Shown here one piece after another: positions 34,725 through 46,439 of a stretch of 64,000 nucleotides of DNA (within the stretch, counting starts at the first letter, position 1; the number at the start of each line of letters is the position of its first letter). The notes beneath the pieces were generated by a model. That model saw only the letters and a program-made list of their open reading frames with translations. It did not search any database and was not told the origin of the DNA. Origin of the DNA: Toxonevra muliebris (taxonomy: Eukaryota > Arthropoda > Insecta > Diptera > Pallopteridae). The position numbers were made by a program, and so were the translations under genes. The stretch covers positions 98,201,235-98,265,234 of the forward strand of contig OY829326.1 of NCBI GenBank assembly GCA_963691655.1, read 5' to 3'.

Positions 34725-35470
34725 ACGAGTGAGATTGAAAAAATCGAATTTCATACAAAAATATTCATGTTGTATAATGGACGACGAAACGTATGTACTG
34801 GCAGATTTTACGCAGCTTCCGGGTCAAAATTTTTATGTTGCTGATGCTCGAGGAAATGTCGAAGAACAATTTAGAATCCAAAAGCAGACAAAATTTCCTA
34901 AATTGCTATATGCAGTTGCGGCAAAAGAAGCAAGTCATTTGTTACAGTGGGCTCTATAAATACCGAAATATACATCAAAGAATGTTTGAAAAAAAGACTT
35001 GTTCCTTTCATAAGAGAGCACAATGTGTCCAGATATTTTTGGCTCGATTTGACATCATGTCACTACGGCAAGAAAGCTCTGGAGTGGTACCAAAGTAATA
35101 ATATAGTTTTTGTACCAAGAGAGGCCAATCCTCCAAATTGTCCGGAGCTAAGACCAGTGGAGAGATATTGGGCTCTTGTGAAAAGAAACTTAAAGAGCAT
35201 AAAAAAGGTATCCCAAAATACCGAAGATTTCAAAAGGAGATGGGCAAGCTGTTCCAAAAAGGTGTCTGAAACAACTATCAAATCTGTAATGGAAGGCTTA
35301 CCAAAAAAGGTCCACGAGTTCATAAATAGTGGTTAGAACTATAAAAGTTATATTTTTCTGTAATCTGTAAAAAATTTTCAAATAAATAAAAAAAATCAAA
35401 ACTCTAAGATCAACCGTTTAAAAATTATTGAATTTTATATATATGTTAAGATTTTTTCGATCTCACTCCT
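34725..35470 (+). mobile_element. Deleted mariner-superfamily element, probable DD37E type
   Basis: TA duplications at 34723-34724 and 35471-35472. The TIRs are ACGAGTGAGATTGAAAAAAT and, read inward from the right, AGGAGTGAGATCGAAAAAAT. The transposase begins abruptly at CCIMDDETYVLADF (first aspartate) near 34773. The reading then shifts near 34905 through ICSCGKRSKSFVTVGSINTE into the frame ending at 35336, with the second aspartate in YFWLDLTSCHYGKK and the last acid in NCPELRPVERYW. Counting residues between these gives 37, a DD37E spacing. The N-terminal DNA-binding half is deleted, and one small deletion/frameshift occurs near 34905. The MITE-like length (746 bp) reflects the internal loss. 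Confidence 0.85.
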
Positions 35471-35472
35471 TA

Positions 35473-37389
35473 TATAGTAAATTTTTAACATCGAATTTAA
35501 AAAAATTTATTGTAATTTTTTATTTACAGTAAAATTAATATGAATATTTCTTTTATTTCGACTAAAATGAATTACAATCAGCAAAATCATAGTGTCATTT
35601 CCGTTTCGGGCGTATTGGAGGCGGACACTGCACCGATTGTGCCACATCGACAACGACAAAATCACAAAATGGGCGCATTTCCTGTTCATCATTGCATAAA
35701 AATAAAGAAAAATAAAAAAAGAATAAAACACAAAAAAGTAAATAAAGCAAATGTTTTTTACGAAATTTTTGTTTTTGTTGCTGTATGTAGCTGCAATAAT
35801 TTCATTTCGTTTTGTAATTGTAAAAGAAATGTAACTTTTAAGCAAGAAAAAAAAAAATTATTACCCCTTTCCACTTCAATGCCAACCTGCTAATATATTC
35901 AACAACCTAAATTTATACAGTTACAACTTCCGTTCAACCCCAACTCCTTGCGCGCCAAAAATATACTACGCCTACTTTGTTTTGTAGAGGTGTGTGTGTG
36001 TGTGTGTGTGAGTGTATATTTATGTGCCTTTGAAACGCCATGTTGACAGCCATGTTTTCACTTGCCTGTTTGTCATTATTGTTGTTGCTGTTGTTGGTAC
36101 ATGTAACTGTACCAAAAGTCCCTGTGTACTACTATACACTAAAGTAAAGTAAAATAAAGCTTCGTATGTATGTATGCATGCACGAGTACGAGTAAATAAA
36201 CATACAAAAATAGCATTTTTGCTTTGAAGAGCGGATGAGCATCATAACGGTAATCATATTACCTCGATTCGAAATGAATTCATAACTGAATTTTCATTTT
36301 CATCCTGCCTTGGCAAAAAAAAAAGGATGCGGATGCTTGTTTTTTGTATAGTACATATAGCATAGTACCATTGCCAGGACCATCACTATAACCATTACAT
36401 TTTCAGAGCTACATACATATCTGTTTGTATATATTTACATATATAGCAGCAACATCATCAAGTTGTGTCGTTCGTTTGTTCTCACCATCGTCATCATCAA
36501 CGCTATTGCCATCGCCATTGCCATCAACATCATGAACGACAGCTCCTCGTTGTTTGCAAGACACAATAACGGCAACAGCAACAAAAAGAAGAAAAAAAAC
36601 ATTAAGTGGAGTTCTTGATACTCAGAATGCTTGTTAACGTTATTTATGAAATTTTTACTCGCTATGTTGGCAATGCCAACGGCAACAACAACTGCAAAAT
36701 CAAGAACAAAAAAAAAAAAAAAAAACACTGCTTCTAGTTAATCGGAAACCAAATTTATTTTTATTACAGTAACTTTAAGCATTTTTTTGTTATGAAACAC
36801 CCGTCATGTCTTAAGCATATGTACGAATACATAAGACGTTTAACGATTTCAAATATGTATATTTTTTTCTAGCATTCAGTAGCAGGCATTGGATAAAAAA
36901 ATAGAGAATGTTCCTTGATTGAATCCGAAAGAGAAGAAAGTACTAAAAGTTACCTTAAAAGTTACACCAAAACAATGTCATTTAAGGCAGTGCAATAACA
37001 GAAACATCACTATCTGACTGAGTCTGAGAACATGTTTAACCTTCTAATACCATTGCAATCTTAAACATTGAACTCCATCTAAAAGAACTCAGGTTTTGTT
37101 TCGTTTTTGAAATAAAGCCTACCGCCAAGCATTATAATCGAAACCCACGCGTCCGGCCGTTTTAAAAGTTTACATCTGATTTATAGTTTTTGTTTTGAAA
37201 CGCCAAAATAAAGTTTTCAAGAATACAAAACTCAGTCCATAGTTCCACATCCTGTGTTTCCTTTTACTATTCTTTAAAACTACCAGATTTATCAATAGAG
37301 TTAAGTAGATTCTCCGGTATCAAAGATATCTGCTGTTTGTCTCTCAATGATATAAATAAATAAGAAAGTGGTCAGCCGTCTCTTCACAT
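35473..37389. other. Unique-looking region with simple repeats
   Basis: A GT run at about 35989-36012, CAACAG/CATCATCA repeats near 36440-36600 and a poly-A run near 36705-36725. A plus-strand frame at 35540-35893 has a short GC-richer start (about 35600-35690) after a pyrimidine-rich AG, but no domain and a lysine-rich low-complexity remainder. I do not call it a gene. The 13-mer ACCCACGCGTCCG occurs at about 37145-37157. Confidence 0.45.
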
Positions 37390-38700
37390 TATTCCTCTGA
37401 ACCAGAAGCAGCACAGAAAGCACTGGCTCCCAGACCAATCATATTTAAGTGTTTGGCGCAAGGGAAGTGATCTGTGAATAACTCCCCCAAATGTCTACAT
37501 TTCGTTCTGTTAAGTGATAACAAATAGTCTGCTAGACCCTTCTAGATGGCAGGTAACATGATCTTTATCTACATCTCCTCAGTTCATCCCATTTACAATT
37601 GTGGGTCAATTTGGCCTACTCATTAATGGTGATTTTAGAGCCCGTGCTCTGGGACCAAGAAACTAGTTTCCAAACCCTTTCTGGCCAGGAAGTCAACAGA
37701 TTGATTTCTTGATATTCCTAAGTGTCCAAGAGCCTATATCAATTATGTTTTCAAACCCCATAAACCTGAATTTACAATGCAGAATCAGTTTAGATGTAAG
37801 GATTTAAGCGCACCATGACTGTATAAAAAAATGTTGCTTTCTTTCCAATCGCTATCAATGACATGGTCCATTGCAAGAATTTATGCTTGAAAAGCCAAGA
37901 GAGAAGTAAAGGTGCACTCCATCATTTTCCACGAAGACCTCAGAACCCGAACCGTTTCCTGTTTTGGAGCCGTCAGTGAAAATACGCTTACAATAAACTC
38001 CAGGCACAGAGCACGTGCTTCTGAAATTTGTTTATGAAGCGCTATTTTTTTTACGACGAATCCCAGCGGACCCACTTACTTGCCCACCCGCACGAGGGGC
38101 TCATCGGCATAGTAAACGCATTGGTGCCCGAAACACAGTCCGGACTTTTCGGTACAACGGTATACGTAGTTAAGGGAAGTAAAATATTCAAATGGTTTTC
38201 AAACAACACCTACAAATTATTCATTTGGAATTTTCAAAATAGAGTTTTTTTGTATGAAATTGAAATTCGGATAAGTCAAATAAGCCATTCAGGTTGTTGA
38301 AATCATTGCGCAAACAACGAAAAGTGACATTTCGGCAAGCATTACATTCAATCATACATACTTTAGCAGTAACTTGGAATGAATGTCAGTTTAATCGAAA
38401 ACATTACATTTAACTTTACTCTTCTGCTCTCAAATAGTTTAAGACGATAATTGCAAGGTGGAAGGTTTTTCGAAGGATTCCATCGAAAATTTTTTAACGC
38501 AAACAAAAAAAAACTGTTTTTGAATAAATTGTAATCTGTCCCTATAGATTTTATATTTAGGGCTCCAAACTGGAGAGCTATACTCCAGACTAGAGACTTA
38601 AAAAGAGTTTCCGTTTTAAAACTGGAATCACTGGCATTGTATCAGATGGCATTGATAGAACTGTTGGGTCCAAATAAATATATATTTAGCAATGACACCC
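37390..38700 (-). pseudogene. LOA-like LINE relic, copy B
   Basis: Nucleotide similarity to copy A (5890-7330) is easy to follow, for example CCATTTACAATTGTG, CCAAACCCTTTCTGGCCAGGA, AATTTACAATGCA and GGCATTGATAGAACTGTT. On the minus strand it covers the RNase H domain and the sequence after it, with the RT thumb lost. Compared with copy A it holds about 560 extra bases at about 38036-38610 of unrecognised origin. Many stops. Inactive. Confidence 0.7.
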
Positions 38701-38939
38701 ATATCAAGGGCGGATCTAGGATTTCCTAAAGGAAGGAGGCGGGGGGGCCGGGGGGCGACAATTATCAAAGTACCTACCTACAATCAAAAATGTTTCGATT
38801 CCAAAAGTTCAAAATATTACAGACGGATTTTTTCAAAGTTTAAGATGTGATTTAATAAAATGAATGATACATCTACATAAAAAAGGTATAACAAAAATAG
38901 GTTAGGTTAGCAGTGGTGGCTAATGCCTTACATCAATGG
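38701..38939. other. Short unassigned region with G-rich run
   Basis: GGGGGGCCGGGGGG lies near 38743-38757, and an AGGGCGGATCTAGGATT stretch near 38707 resembles the ends of DNA transposons. No partner end found. Confidence 0.4.
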
Positions 38940-39430
38940 CGCAAGTAAAGGGGGTCAAGGGGATAAATTCTCCCCTAAATTAATTGGCAGACAATATTTG
39001 AAAATGTCCTAATATTTTGAAAATAACAAAATTGAGAAAATAGTTGCACTTTTTTAAAAAATTCCATAAAACTCGAAAACCTCAAGTCGGAATATTAATA
39101 CAATTTTTTTTTTTTTTTGGAATCCTGACATTTTCGATTTCAGGGATCCAAGAGGTGTTTCGAGTAATTCGGCATTTATTTTGATAGATAAACAAGTCTC
39201 AGCCCACTTAAGACTTCAAAGTTCTTAAAAGGAAAAGACCTGAACTTTCTTTTGAGCCAAACAAAAACGGTTCTTTTTGAAAAAAAAAGTCAAAAATATA
39301 TTTTGAAAAAAAAATCTATCACAATTTGATTTTTAAATTGTTGTTCCTTTTTTGGATAAGTTACATGGTTCCGAAACAGAGGCTTTTTGACCAAATGTCA
39401 GAATTCTACCCTTCCAATTCGGCGAGTTTT
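38940..39430. repeat. Second copy of part of the 29949-31146 hAT-like element
   Basis: It shares a TTTTGATAGATAAACA block (39178 and 30208), a CGAGTTACTCGACGTTC-like block (39160 and 30189), a GAAAAAAAAAGTCAAAA block and a TTTTTGACCAAA/TGTTTGAACAAA region with the element at 29949-31146. No intact terminal repeats, so a decayed or truncated copy. Confidence 0.5.
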
Positions 39431-39757
39431 TGACCGATCTCCTTCGAATTTGGTGTGGTAACTACTACCTAATAGCACTAAACTTTGTGCAAGGTTATGC
39501 TATTTACGAAATTAAGAACGTTCTCTTTAACATCCTTAATCTAGACATAACTAGCATTAAGCAAATGTATTGTAAAGTCGTACGTCTACCAAACATTTTT
39601 TGCTGTACGGGAGGAGTTCTGGCTCCTCCATCTCCTATTTGAAGTAGAAAAAAGTGGTTTATCAAAGGCTGCGTAATGGAAATTGGTGATGAAGAGATAT
39701 TGCAGGGCTCCTTGCTTGCAAGCTCGACCACCACCTTATCCCCAACAAAGTTGTAAC

Positions 39758-39982
39758 TTATTTTTGGTACTGCGAGTTTGAAGAGAGTTGTAGATAGGAT
39801 TTATTTACCGATTTAGACTTTATAGTATGGTTTTCCAAGGCCTTCAGAGTAGGTTGACTGTCTGAATAAATAATTATTCGCAGATCATTTGCGCTGCTCA
39901 CGAAGCCTTCAGATGATATGTATATTGCTTCTCTTTCAGTTTGATAAACGCTACAATTGTCGGCAAGTTTAAAAAATAACAA
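39758..39982 (-). pseudogene. LINE RNase H relic
   Basis: The minus-strand frame reads LADNCSVYQTEREAIYI then RIIIYSDSQPTLKALENHTI. This is the QAE/xxxI and SDSQxALKAL pattern of LINE-type RNase H, with Q replaced in the usual QAE triad region. About 60 residues only. Confidence 0.6.
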
Positions 39983-40286
39983 AATAAAGTAGAAGTAATT
40001 TATTTAAAATAAGTAAATTTTCAGAAAATTTGATGAACGATTTTAAAACGCGTGTGTCCAGACCTTGGCAAAGTGTAGGTATGTCTAAATGAAAATGTTT
40101 AAGAAAATACATACATAAATTCAATCGATATTCATTCAGATATGTACAAACCTTTTCTAAACACTCCAATTTTCATAGCACATCCTTATTGGCTTGAGCT
40201 TGGCAAACATTTTAATCACTTCAATGTTATATATAATCTTATCTCTGTGAATATTCGATTCGAAAGCCATGTAGTAATAATTACTT
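39983..40286. other. Unassigned AT-rich sequence
   Basis: No recognisable feature. Confidence 0.4.
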
Positions 40287-40290
40287 TTAA

Positions 40291-40809
40291 CCCTTAAACG
40301 CCCAATACGTCCGTTTTCAATTAAAAACATACCCAGAGGTAGTATTTGTGATTCCAAACAACGTTTGTTCTACGTGTTTTCAAATAAATTAGTTTAAGGT
40401 GCAGTTATTTTAATTTACATGGTTGACCTCTGAGTAACCTTTGGCGATTATCTGGAGAATAAATTAAAATACATTCGCAATAATTTTTAAAAACAGTTAT
40501 TCGGTGTTATCCCATACCGTCTGATACAAATCTGTCCACACGGCAATATATTTATTACACAAAATTCGAAAATAAAATCACCTTTTTTTCAGTTAGTTGT
40601 TTAAAATTTTTGCAAAACATGCTTTTCGAGCTAAAAATAACTTTAACTGTACGAAAGTTGTCATTTTTCCATTCTTATTTATACGTATCGATAAAGAAAA
40701 CTTTAGACAGTAAGATCAGATGTTTTTTTTTAAATGGCTAACGTAAAATGGCAGCACAGGCAGCCGCGGAAGTGGTTGGTCACTGCAGTGACCAGTAGGT
40801 ATTTAAGGG
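40291..40809. mobile_element. piggyBac-like MITE (TTAA)
   Basis: TTAA at 40287-40290 and 40810-40813. Termini are CCCTTAAACGCC and, read inward, CCCTTAAATACC. Near the right end is the palindrome GGTCACTGCAGTGACC, reminiscent of GTGACTGGTCAC in the 4735 MITE. 519 bp, no coding capacity. Confidence 0.7.
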
Positions 40810-41857
40810 TTAAAGGACGTTTTCCATATTAAATTATTATTATTAAATTATTATTGAATTATTTAAATGCGTTTTGAACTGATATGAACTCTCACAACTT
40901 CTACTCGTCATGGTTTAAAGATTGCACCAGTTTTTAGTCCATAAAATATCATTTTCTTCATACACTGGCGGTCACACGTAACTTACCACTTTTTTTATTG
41001 GTATTGGGCATAGATTCTTGGTTTTTTAAATGTGAGCGTTTTAGACAAAATAACATTCTTAAACCAAAATTCAATGATGTCAAACCTGTTTTCAATTTTT
41101 TCATACCCCACTTACATTTTTCAAAATATTTCCATTTTATTAATTAATTAAACGATTTTTTTTTATTTAAAACTCATTAGGAAGTAAAATAACCTTGGTG
41201 CAGAATTGTCCTGGAAAATTTCTTTAATCGGACCATATGACGGTCCGCCATAGCGCCAAAGACCAACTTTGATGCAATCTTGCCCATCCCAATCGTCTAG
41301 CTCTCATTTTCTTTGTGAGAAGCGATTTTTTTTGCTGGTCTATTGCCATCAAGACCGTCTTCCCGGAGCTTTCTGCGTATTTTTTCTACACTAATATCTA
41401 TTTGGTACTGTTGGTCGAATTCGCTTCTTATTTTCACAGCACTTTTGAATAGATCCTTGAGGATCATACTGTGTATAATGTTGTCCGTTCACTATATTTA
41501 TTATGACACTGTTCGTTTATAAATGAATATTTCTTTTTGCTCGATTTTTATTTCTGCTTAATATTAACATACTTACTCATATTGAAGCATGATTTTGTAA
41601 ACCTGAAACATGTACCGTTATAAAAACCGACCAATCATCCCAGTTGCACAAACAGTGAGTACTCCTCAAACGATTAAAGATTTCATTACTCCAAAAGGAG
41701 GGATAAACGAGCAACTCCAATACAGTAACAAAATTTTTGAATTTCACTAACACACTTTCATAATTTTATATGGTCTATTTTTAGAAATAATGATAATCAA
41801 AGACAGCCTGATTGAGTAGTTCAAATTTGTATATCTTACTCTTTCTTACCCAATTAA

Positions 41858-42062
41858 CCCTTTACGTTAAGTAGGATAAAAACTGCCCCACTTTTTGCAT
41901 ATTTTTTTATGCATAACCACCTAGAAAAGTTGAAATTACTTATAGTCACACGGTTCAATATTTTATTTACAGTTTCTCATTCTGCTGATAATGATATAAA
42001 CCAAAAAAAATTTCTGTGCAACTGGTGTTTTTATTTTCTTTAAAATCGTGTGCATCAAAGAG
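41858..42062. mobile_element. Candidate TTAA-flanked MITE
   Basis: TTAA at 41854-41857 and 42063-42066. The ends CCCTTTAC and, read inward, CTCTTTGA share only a short inverted repeat. Length 205 bp, similar to the 4735 element. Call rests mainly on TTAA and size. Confidence 0.45.
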
Positions 42063-42132
42063 TTAAAAATCAGTAACTAGTACTAGAATCATTGCAAGAG
42101 TAAAAGAAACAAAATTCACTGACAACAAATTT

Positions 42133-42210
42133 GCTTGTGTGGCTCAGTTGGTAAGCGCGTCGTTTAATATTCGCGATGCGAATTTTTCGGCCACAGGTTC
42201 GAGCCTGGAA
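42133..42210 (+). ncRNA. tRNA-like sequence (SINE head or tRNA relic)
   Basis: The A-box TGGCTCAGTTGG (42140-42151) and B-box GGTTCGAGCC (42196-42205) match Pol III internal promoter boxes with about 45 bases between them. The D- and T-arm pairings are poor and no acceptor stem closes, so it is not a working tRNA. Confidence 0.55.
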
Positions 42211-42321
42211 AAAGGCAACTCAAGAAAATAATAAAATTATAAAACGATAATAGTAAATAATAAAAAAAAAATAATAAACAAAAATGAATATAACATTTTA
42301 ATAAAAAAAAAAATAAAACTT

Positions 42322-42390
42322 TGTGGGATTTGAACCTAGGCACACACAAGTGCTTACTCGCGGTTTAGACAACTAGTCTATGACGTCATA
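42322..42390 (-). ncRNA. tRNA-like sequence, minus strand
   Basis: On the minus strand a B-box AGGTTCAAATCCC lies at 42325-42337. An A-box-like stretch lies upstream but is weak. It faces the tRNA-like segment at 42133-42210 across an A/T-rich spacer, so the pair could be two SINE heads inserted in opposite orientations. Confidence 0.35.
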
Positions 42391-42676
42391 AATTTTGTAA
42401 CGAACTATTTCGGAGTTTTGTTTTTCTGAGATGCAAGTGATCTCATTAATCGTGTCCTCCTTTATTGCTCCTTTTGGATGCAAAAACGAGTACTCCATGC
42501 CCTAGGACATGCAATGTTAAAATGGAGTACAAAATGCAAGAGCTCTGGAGCAATAGGGAGTAATCGATTGCTCGCTTTGGAGCGCTCAATGATTACTCCT
42601 ACGATCATCCAAAGTTCAACTGAGATATGTTTGATTGAAGAACTTCAGTCGTAAATTACGTGTGACCGCCGGTGTA

Positions 42677-44942
42677 TATTTCGATTTAATAATGAATTTC
42701 GATTCCGTTAAAACATTAATAAAAAGTACTAGTTTTTTATTTAACCTTTCTTATTCCATCCTTAACTATAATTTTTAATTTAATAAGGTTTTTAAGATAG
42801 TTATTCCGAAAACGGAATAACTCCAAAATGAAAGTGGACTGATATCTCTTACAATTGACCCTGGGGTTTTGCTTTGATTGTACAATCTATAGATGTTTGA
42901 CCATTATTATCAGCCACTAAAATTAAGGAATTGGGACGGAGTTGTCTCCTTTTCAGATTGTATGATTCAATAATTTTTTTTTTGTATTTAGTTTACTTTC
43001 TAATCGAATTATTTCGATAATTTTTGAGTTTTGTTGTGCCAAAAACGGTTAAAAATTATACTTTTGGAACTCAAATAAATTATCATCTCATCAAGTCATT
43101 TTGAAGTTGCCAGGGAATAATGTAGGCCAACATAAAACACATGGTTTTCCTCTTCCACACCAAAGCCACACTAAATAATCCATTGAACTGAAGTCTAATT
43201 TATCGGAACTTTTCTCGATAATGGTATACAGAAACATGCCAAGAAAGTTCGCGACTAATAATATTTAAAATTCAGATAAGAATTCAGTGTCTTTCAGAGA
43301 GCATGCATAGACACAGACCAAAGTGGATCCTCTGTAATAGGTACCACACGAATCTGTGGTATCTCTAATGCCCAAACATCGAATCAGTTCATAAATCCTG
43401 ATGGTTATACCTGACATATAATATTTGTTGTTATTCTCACTGGCAAATATTCAGACAAGTAAAAGATTTGGTAATAAACAAGCAATCTTTTTCTTATATA
43501 ATCTCAAAATAATTACATAGGGTACATAAAGTATAGTCGTAGTTAAAGAACGATTTCTACTCTTTATACTTTCATGCAGCCCACACAGAAATCTTTGAAT
43601 TTACCCCTGTTTGCAATTGTTATGCCTTAAAGTTACCATGATAAAAACTTAGTTTCTTTGATGTCATAAAACTATTAACGAAAATACCACTATGTATATA
43701 GTAAAAAAAAGGAAACCTTGATCCACATAAGTATAAACTGATATAGCGCATAAAAACATTCTATAAACACCATTTTAAATATATTTCCGTGTATTCTCTT
43801 TAATCTCACATTCGTCATCTTAAGTACTAAAGTGTTCTTGTGCAAATATTTAAATTGTATTTCGTATGAAAAAAGTACAAGCTCGTACTACACACACAGC
43901 AAACACTAACATCTCCCCATTTATTTGTAGCTCTCTCCCCTCCATTTAACCAATGCCTGTTACAGAGAACTCACCTTAAATCATTTGATGTACAAACAGA
44001 TAAATTATGTTCTACAAAGAAATATACGTAAAGTAAAATAAATGTATGAAGAAATGTACAAGAAAATAAATAAATAAAAAAAAAGTAGCAGTAGAAGGGG
44101 AGAGCGAAAAAAAATAAGAAATGAAGCAGGAAAAATTGCCAAAGTAACGAAAACTAACTTTTTTAGTAGTAGGTACTGTAGGTAGATATATGAGGGATAT
44201 ATATGTCTGCAGAGATGTATGTACATAAATATATCTGCGACATTTTCAAGCAGGTGAACAACAGAAATACCATTACCATCAGCAGCAATGGCAGCAACTA
44301 CACCAAGAATAACGCTGACGATGACGAGAACGACAACGACGATGTTGGTGATAACCCAATGCGCAAAAAGCTTCTGACAAATGTTACACCATTTCTACGT
44401 ATACAAGTGAATGAGATTCGTACTTGGCGCTTGTAGCACACACAAGCTCGGTATTATTTTTATCTGTCAACTTTTTATCATTTTCATTTTTATTATTTTT
44501 ATTTTTACCAATTTTTTTTCTTTTCTTTTTTTTCTTTTTTACAAATGAAAGGAAGCTACAAAAACGTTGAAGTACTTGTACAAAACAAAATGAAATACAA
44601 TTACCTGTCGCTGAAATGAGTGAAATACCCAGTTGAAAACATATTGAAGCCTGTCAATAAAATTGTTTCGAATCGAATCTTTAGGTCGTACACAACCATT
44701 GAGAAAGTTAGAAATTTCAGTACCTTCGAGCTGGTGCATAGTGGAAAAAATTTGGATGTCGAGGTTCAAAAAGTTCTACATTCCTACGAATTTTCAACAG
44801 ATTTCAAAAAATTTAAATTTATATGAAAACTTAAAACATTTTTAAAAAGTTTTTCGAACCAGATTTTCAAAAACAGATTCGGTTTTTAAAATATAATAAG
44901 TAGGTCCAAAACGGTTTTTTACTTTCCTATTTTACTATCTTG
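42677..44942. other. AT-rich sequence without recognised gene
   Basis: Contains CAGCAGCAA and GACGACAACG repeats near 44275-44345 and T-rich runs near 44465-44545. No motif-bearing frame. The short plus-strand frame at 44203-44436 is repeat-derived. Confidence 0.5.
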
Positions 44943-45972
44943 TTGATGGATTTATGTGCACGAGTAAATGAAGATTTACGTACAATTAACAAGTGGGCCA
45001 GTGATAACATGCTCAAATTAAATCCAATTAAATCATTTGTTCTGCCTATCTCGCAAGCGTCTTACTTACACACCGATATTCCCCCCATTGTTCTCAATGG
45101 AACCGGGCTGAAGTTCGTTAATAAGGTCAGGAGCCTTGGATTTATTATTAATTCATATCTTTCGTGTGATGATCAAATTAACTCTGTGGTGAGTAAAGCG
45201 TACGTGGTCCTGCGAAATCTCAGGATGGCTGCTGCATTTGTACCGCGTGAAACTAAACGTAAACTAGTGTTGCAACTACTAGTGCCTATAATTACCTACT
45301 CGGAAGTTGTTTATAGTAAACTTGACTCAAGGTCTTCACACAAACTTCTCGTTGCATTTAACAATGCTGCTCGCTACATATATGGTGTAAAAAAGTTCGA
45401 ACATATCTCGGTTTATAGTAAGAAAATTCTTGGTCTTGATCTCTCCGGATACCTTGATGTCAGGAACTGTATCTTTTTGCATAGGCTCATTTATACACTG
45501 AGCCCCAATTATTTGTATGAAAAGCTTCAATTCTGCAAATCAAGCAGAAGTATAAACCTTCAAATCCATAGCCATAACTTTAGAAATTCAAGTAGGCTAT
45601 TTTTTGTTAGCGCTATAAGGTTATGGAATTCATTGCCATCTAACATTAAGACAGTTTCTAATTTCAAAAACTTTAAGCATTTAGTTCTTCAACATTTTTC
45701 CTAGTCTATTTCTCTCTCTCTTTCTCTCTTTTTCTTCTTTTAATTACTTCATTTGTTCTTTTCCTTTAGATCACTTTTAACCCTATTTAATTTTAATATT
45801 AATTTGTTATTAAATTGTTATTAATTAATTGTTATTTGACATTTACCTTATATTAAGCAATTTGTTGTTAATAACTTTACTAAATATGTTGTTATATTGT
45901 AATAATAATTTGCGCATGTAAAAGATCATGTCTTAGATGCGAATACTCTCTAAATAAATAAATAAAAAATAA
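44943..45972 (+). pseudogene. LINE copy 2, 5'-truncated, near-identical to copy 1
   Basis: The frame 44943-45704 starts in the RT thumb (LLMDLCARVNEDL, then NKWASDNMLKLNP) and runs to the ORF end (FKHLVLQHFS). It differs from 13600-14570 by only about ten substitutions over about 950 bases by eye. It retains two segments missing from copy 1 (RLIYTL region and the FKNFK region). The 3' end is the same, finishing in a TAAATAAATAAATAAAAAAT tail. Classic 5' truncation by incomplete reverse transcription. The first residues show what lies just upstream of the copy 1 deletion boundary in the parent element. Confidence 0.88.
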
Positions 45973-46439
45973 TATTTTGCCCAATTTTTTTAAAATCATG
46001 TAGAATTAGTAATTATGTAATTATTAGTAATCTATGAATAAGAAATTTTAATAGACTTCCTTCACTTTTGTGATGCTTATAAACAATTTACTAAATAAAA
46101 ATGCGGGTTCTAGTTAGACCAAGTCAAAACTTATTACGGGCTGAGATACTTCCAGACTGAGCGAAAATAATTCTAACTATTTTCTAGTTCTCAATCAACG
46201 TACATAAGTAAAGACGGTTGTCAGTTAGATTCCCAGATGTGAAACAGAAAAGTGGCCGCTTAAAATATACCAGTACTGCACCAGTACTGATACTGAATTA
46301 AGGTAGAATTCATTCCTCACTTCTATCATCGGTCCGACGATGGCGGTCAATCCAATTGGTACTGAGACGATTTTAAATTTCTCTTGATATAATGGCGCTT
46401 TTTTTCAATGGGTTCTCTCTTTTCACACAAAGAAACATT
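45973..46439. other. Unassigned AT-rich sequence
   Basis: Nothing recognised. Confidence 0.4.

Larger units (their letters stand above)
40963..42674. mobile_element. Tc1/mariner-type element with CACTGGCGGTCAC ends
   Basis: TA at 40961-40962 and 42675-42676. Termini are CACTGGCGGTCACACGTAAC and, read inward, CACCGGCGGTCACACGTAAT, continuing TTACCA/TTACGA. 1712 bp. The minus strand near 41210-41400 has possible transposase debris (for example DDWDGQDCIKVGLWRYGG in one frame), but I could not place it confidently. A TTAA MITE (41858-42062) and two tRNA-like segments are nested inside. Near 42480-42610 are several short inverted repeats (GGAGTAATC and complement). Confidence 0.75.

Noticed and set aside
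35540..35893. Possible host exon after a pyrimidine-rich AG at 35515
   Set aside because: Only the first 50 codons look non-repetitive, no donor or partner exon was found and no protein family recognised.
42133..42210. Functional tRNA gene
   Set aside because: A and B boxes are present, but acceptor and T stems do not pair properly. Treated as a tRNA-like relic.
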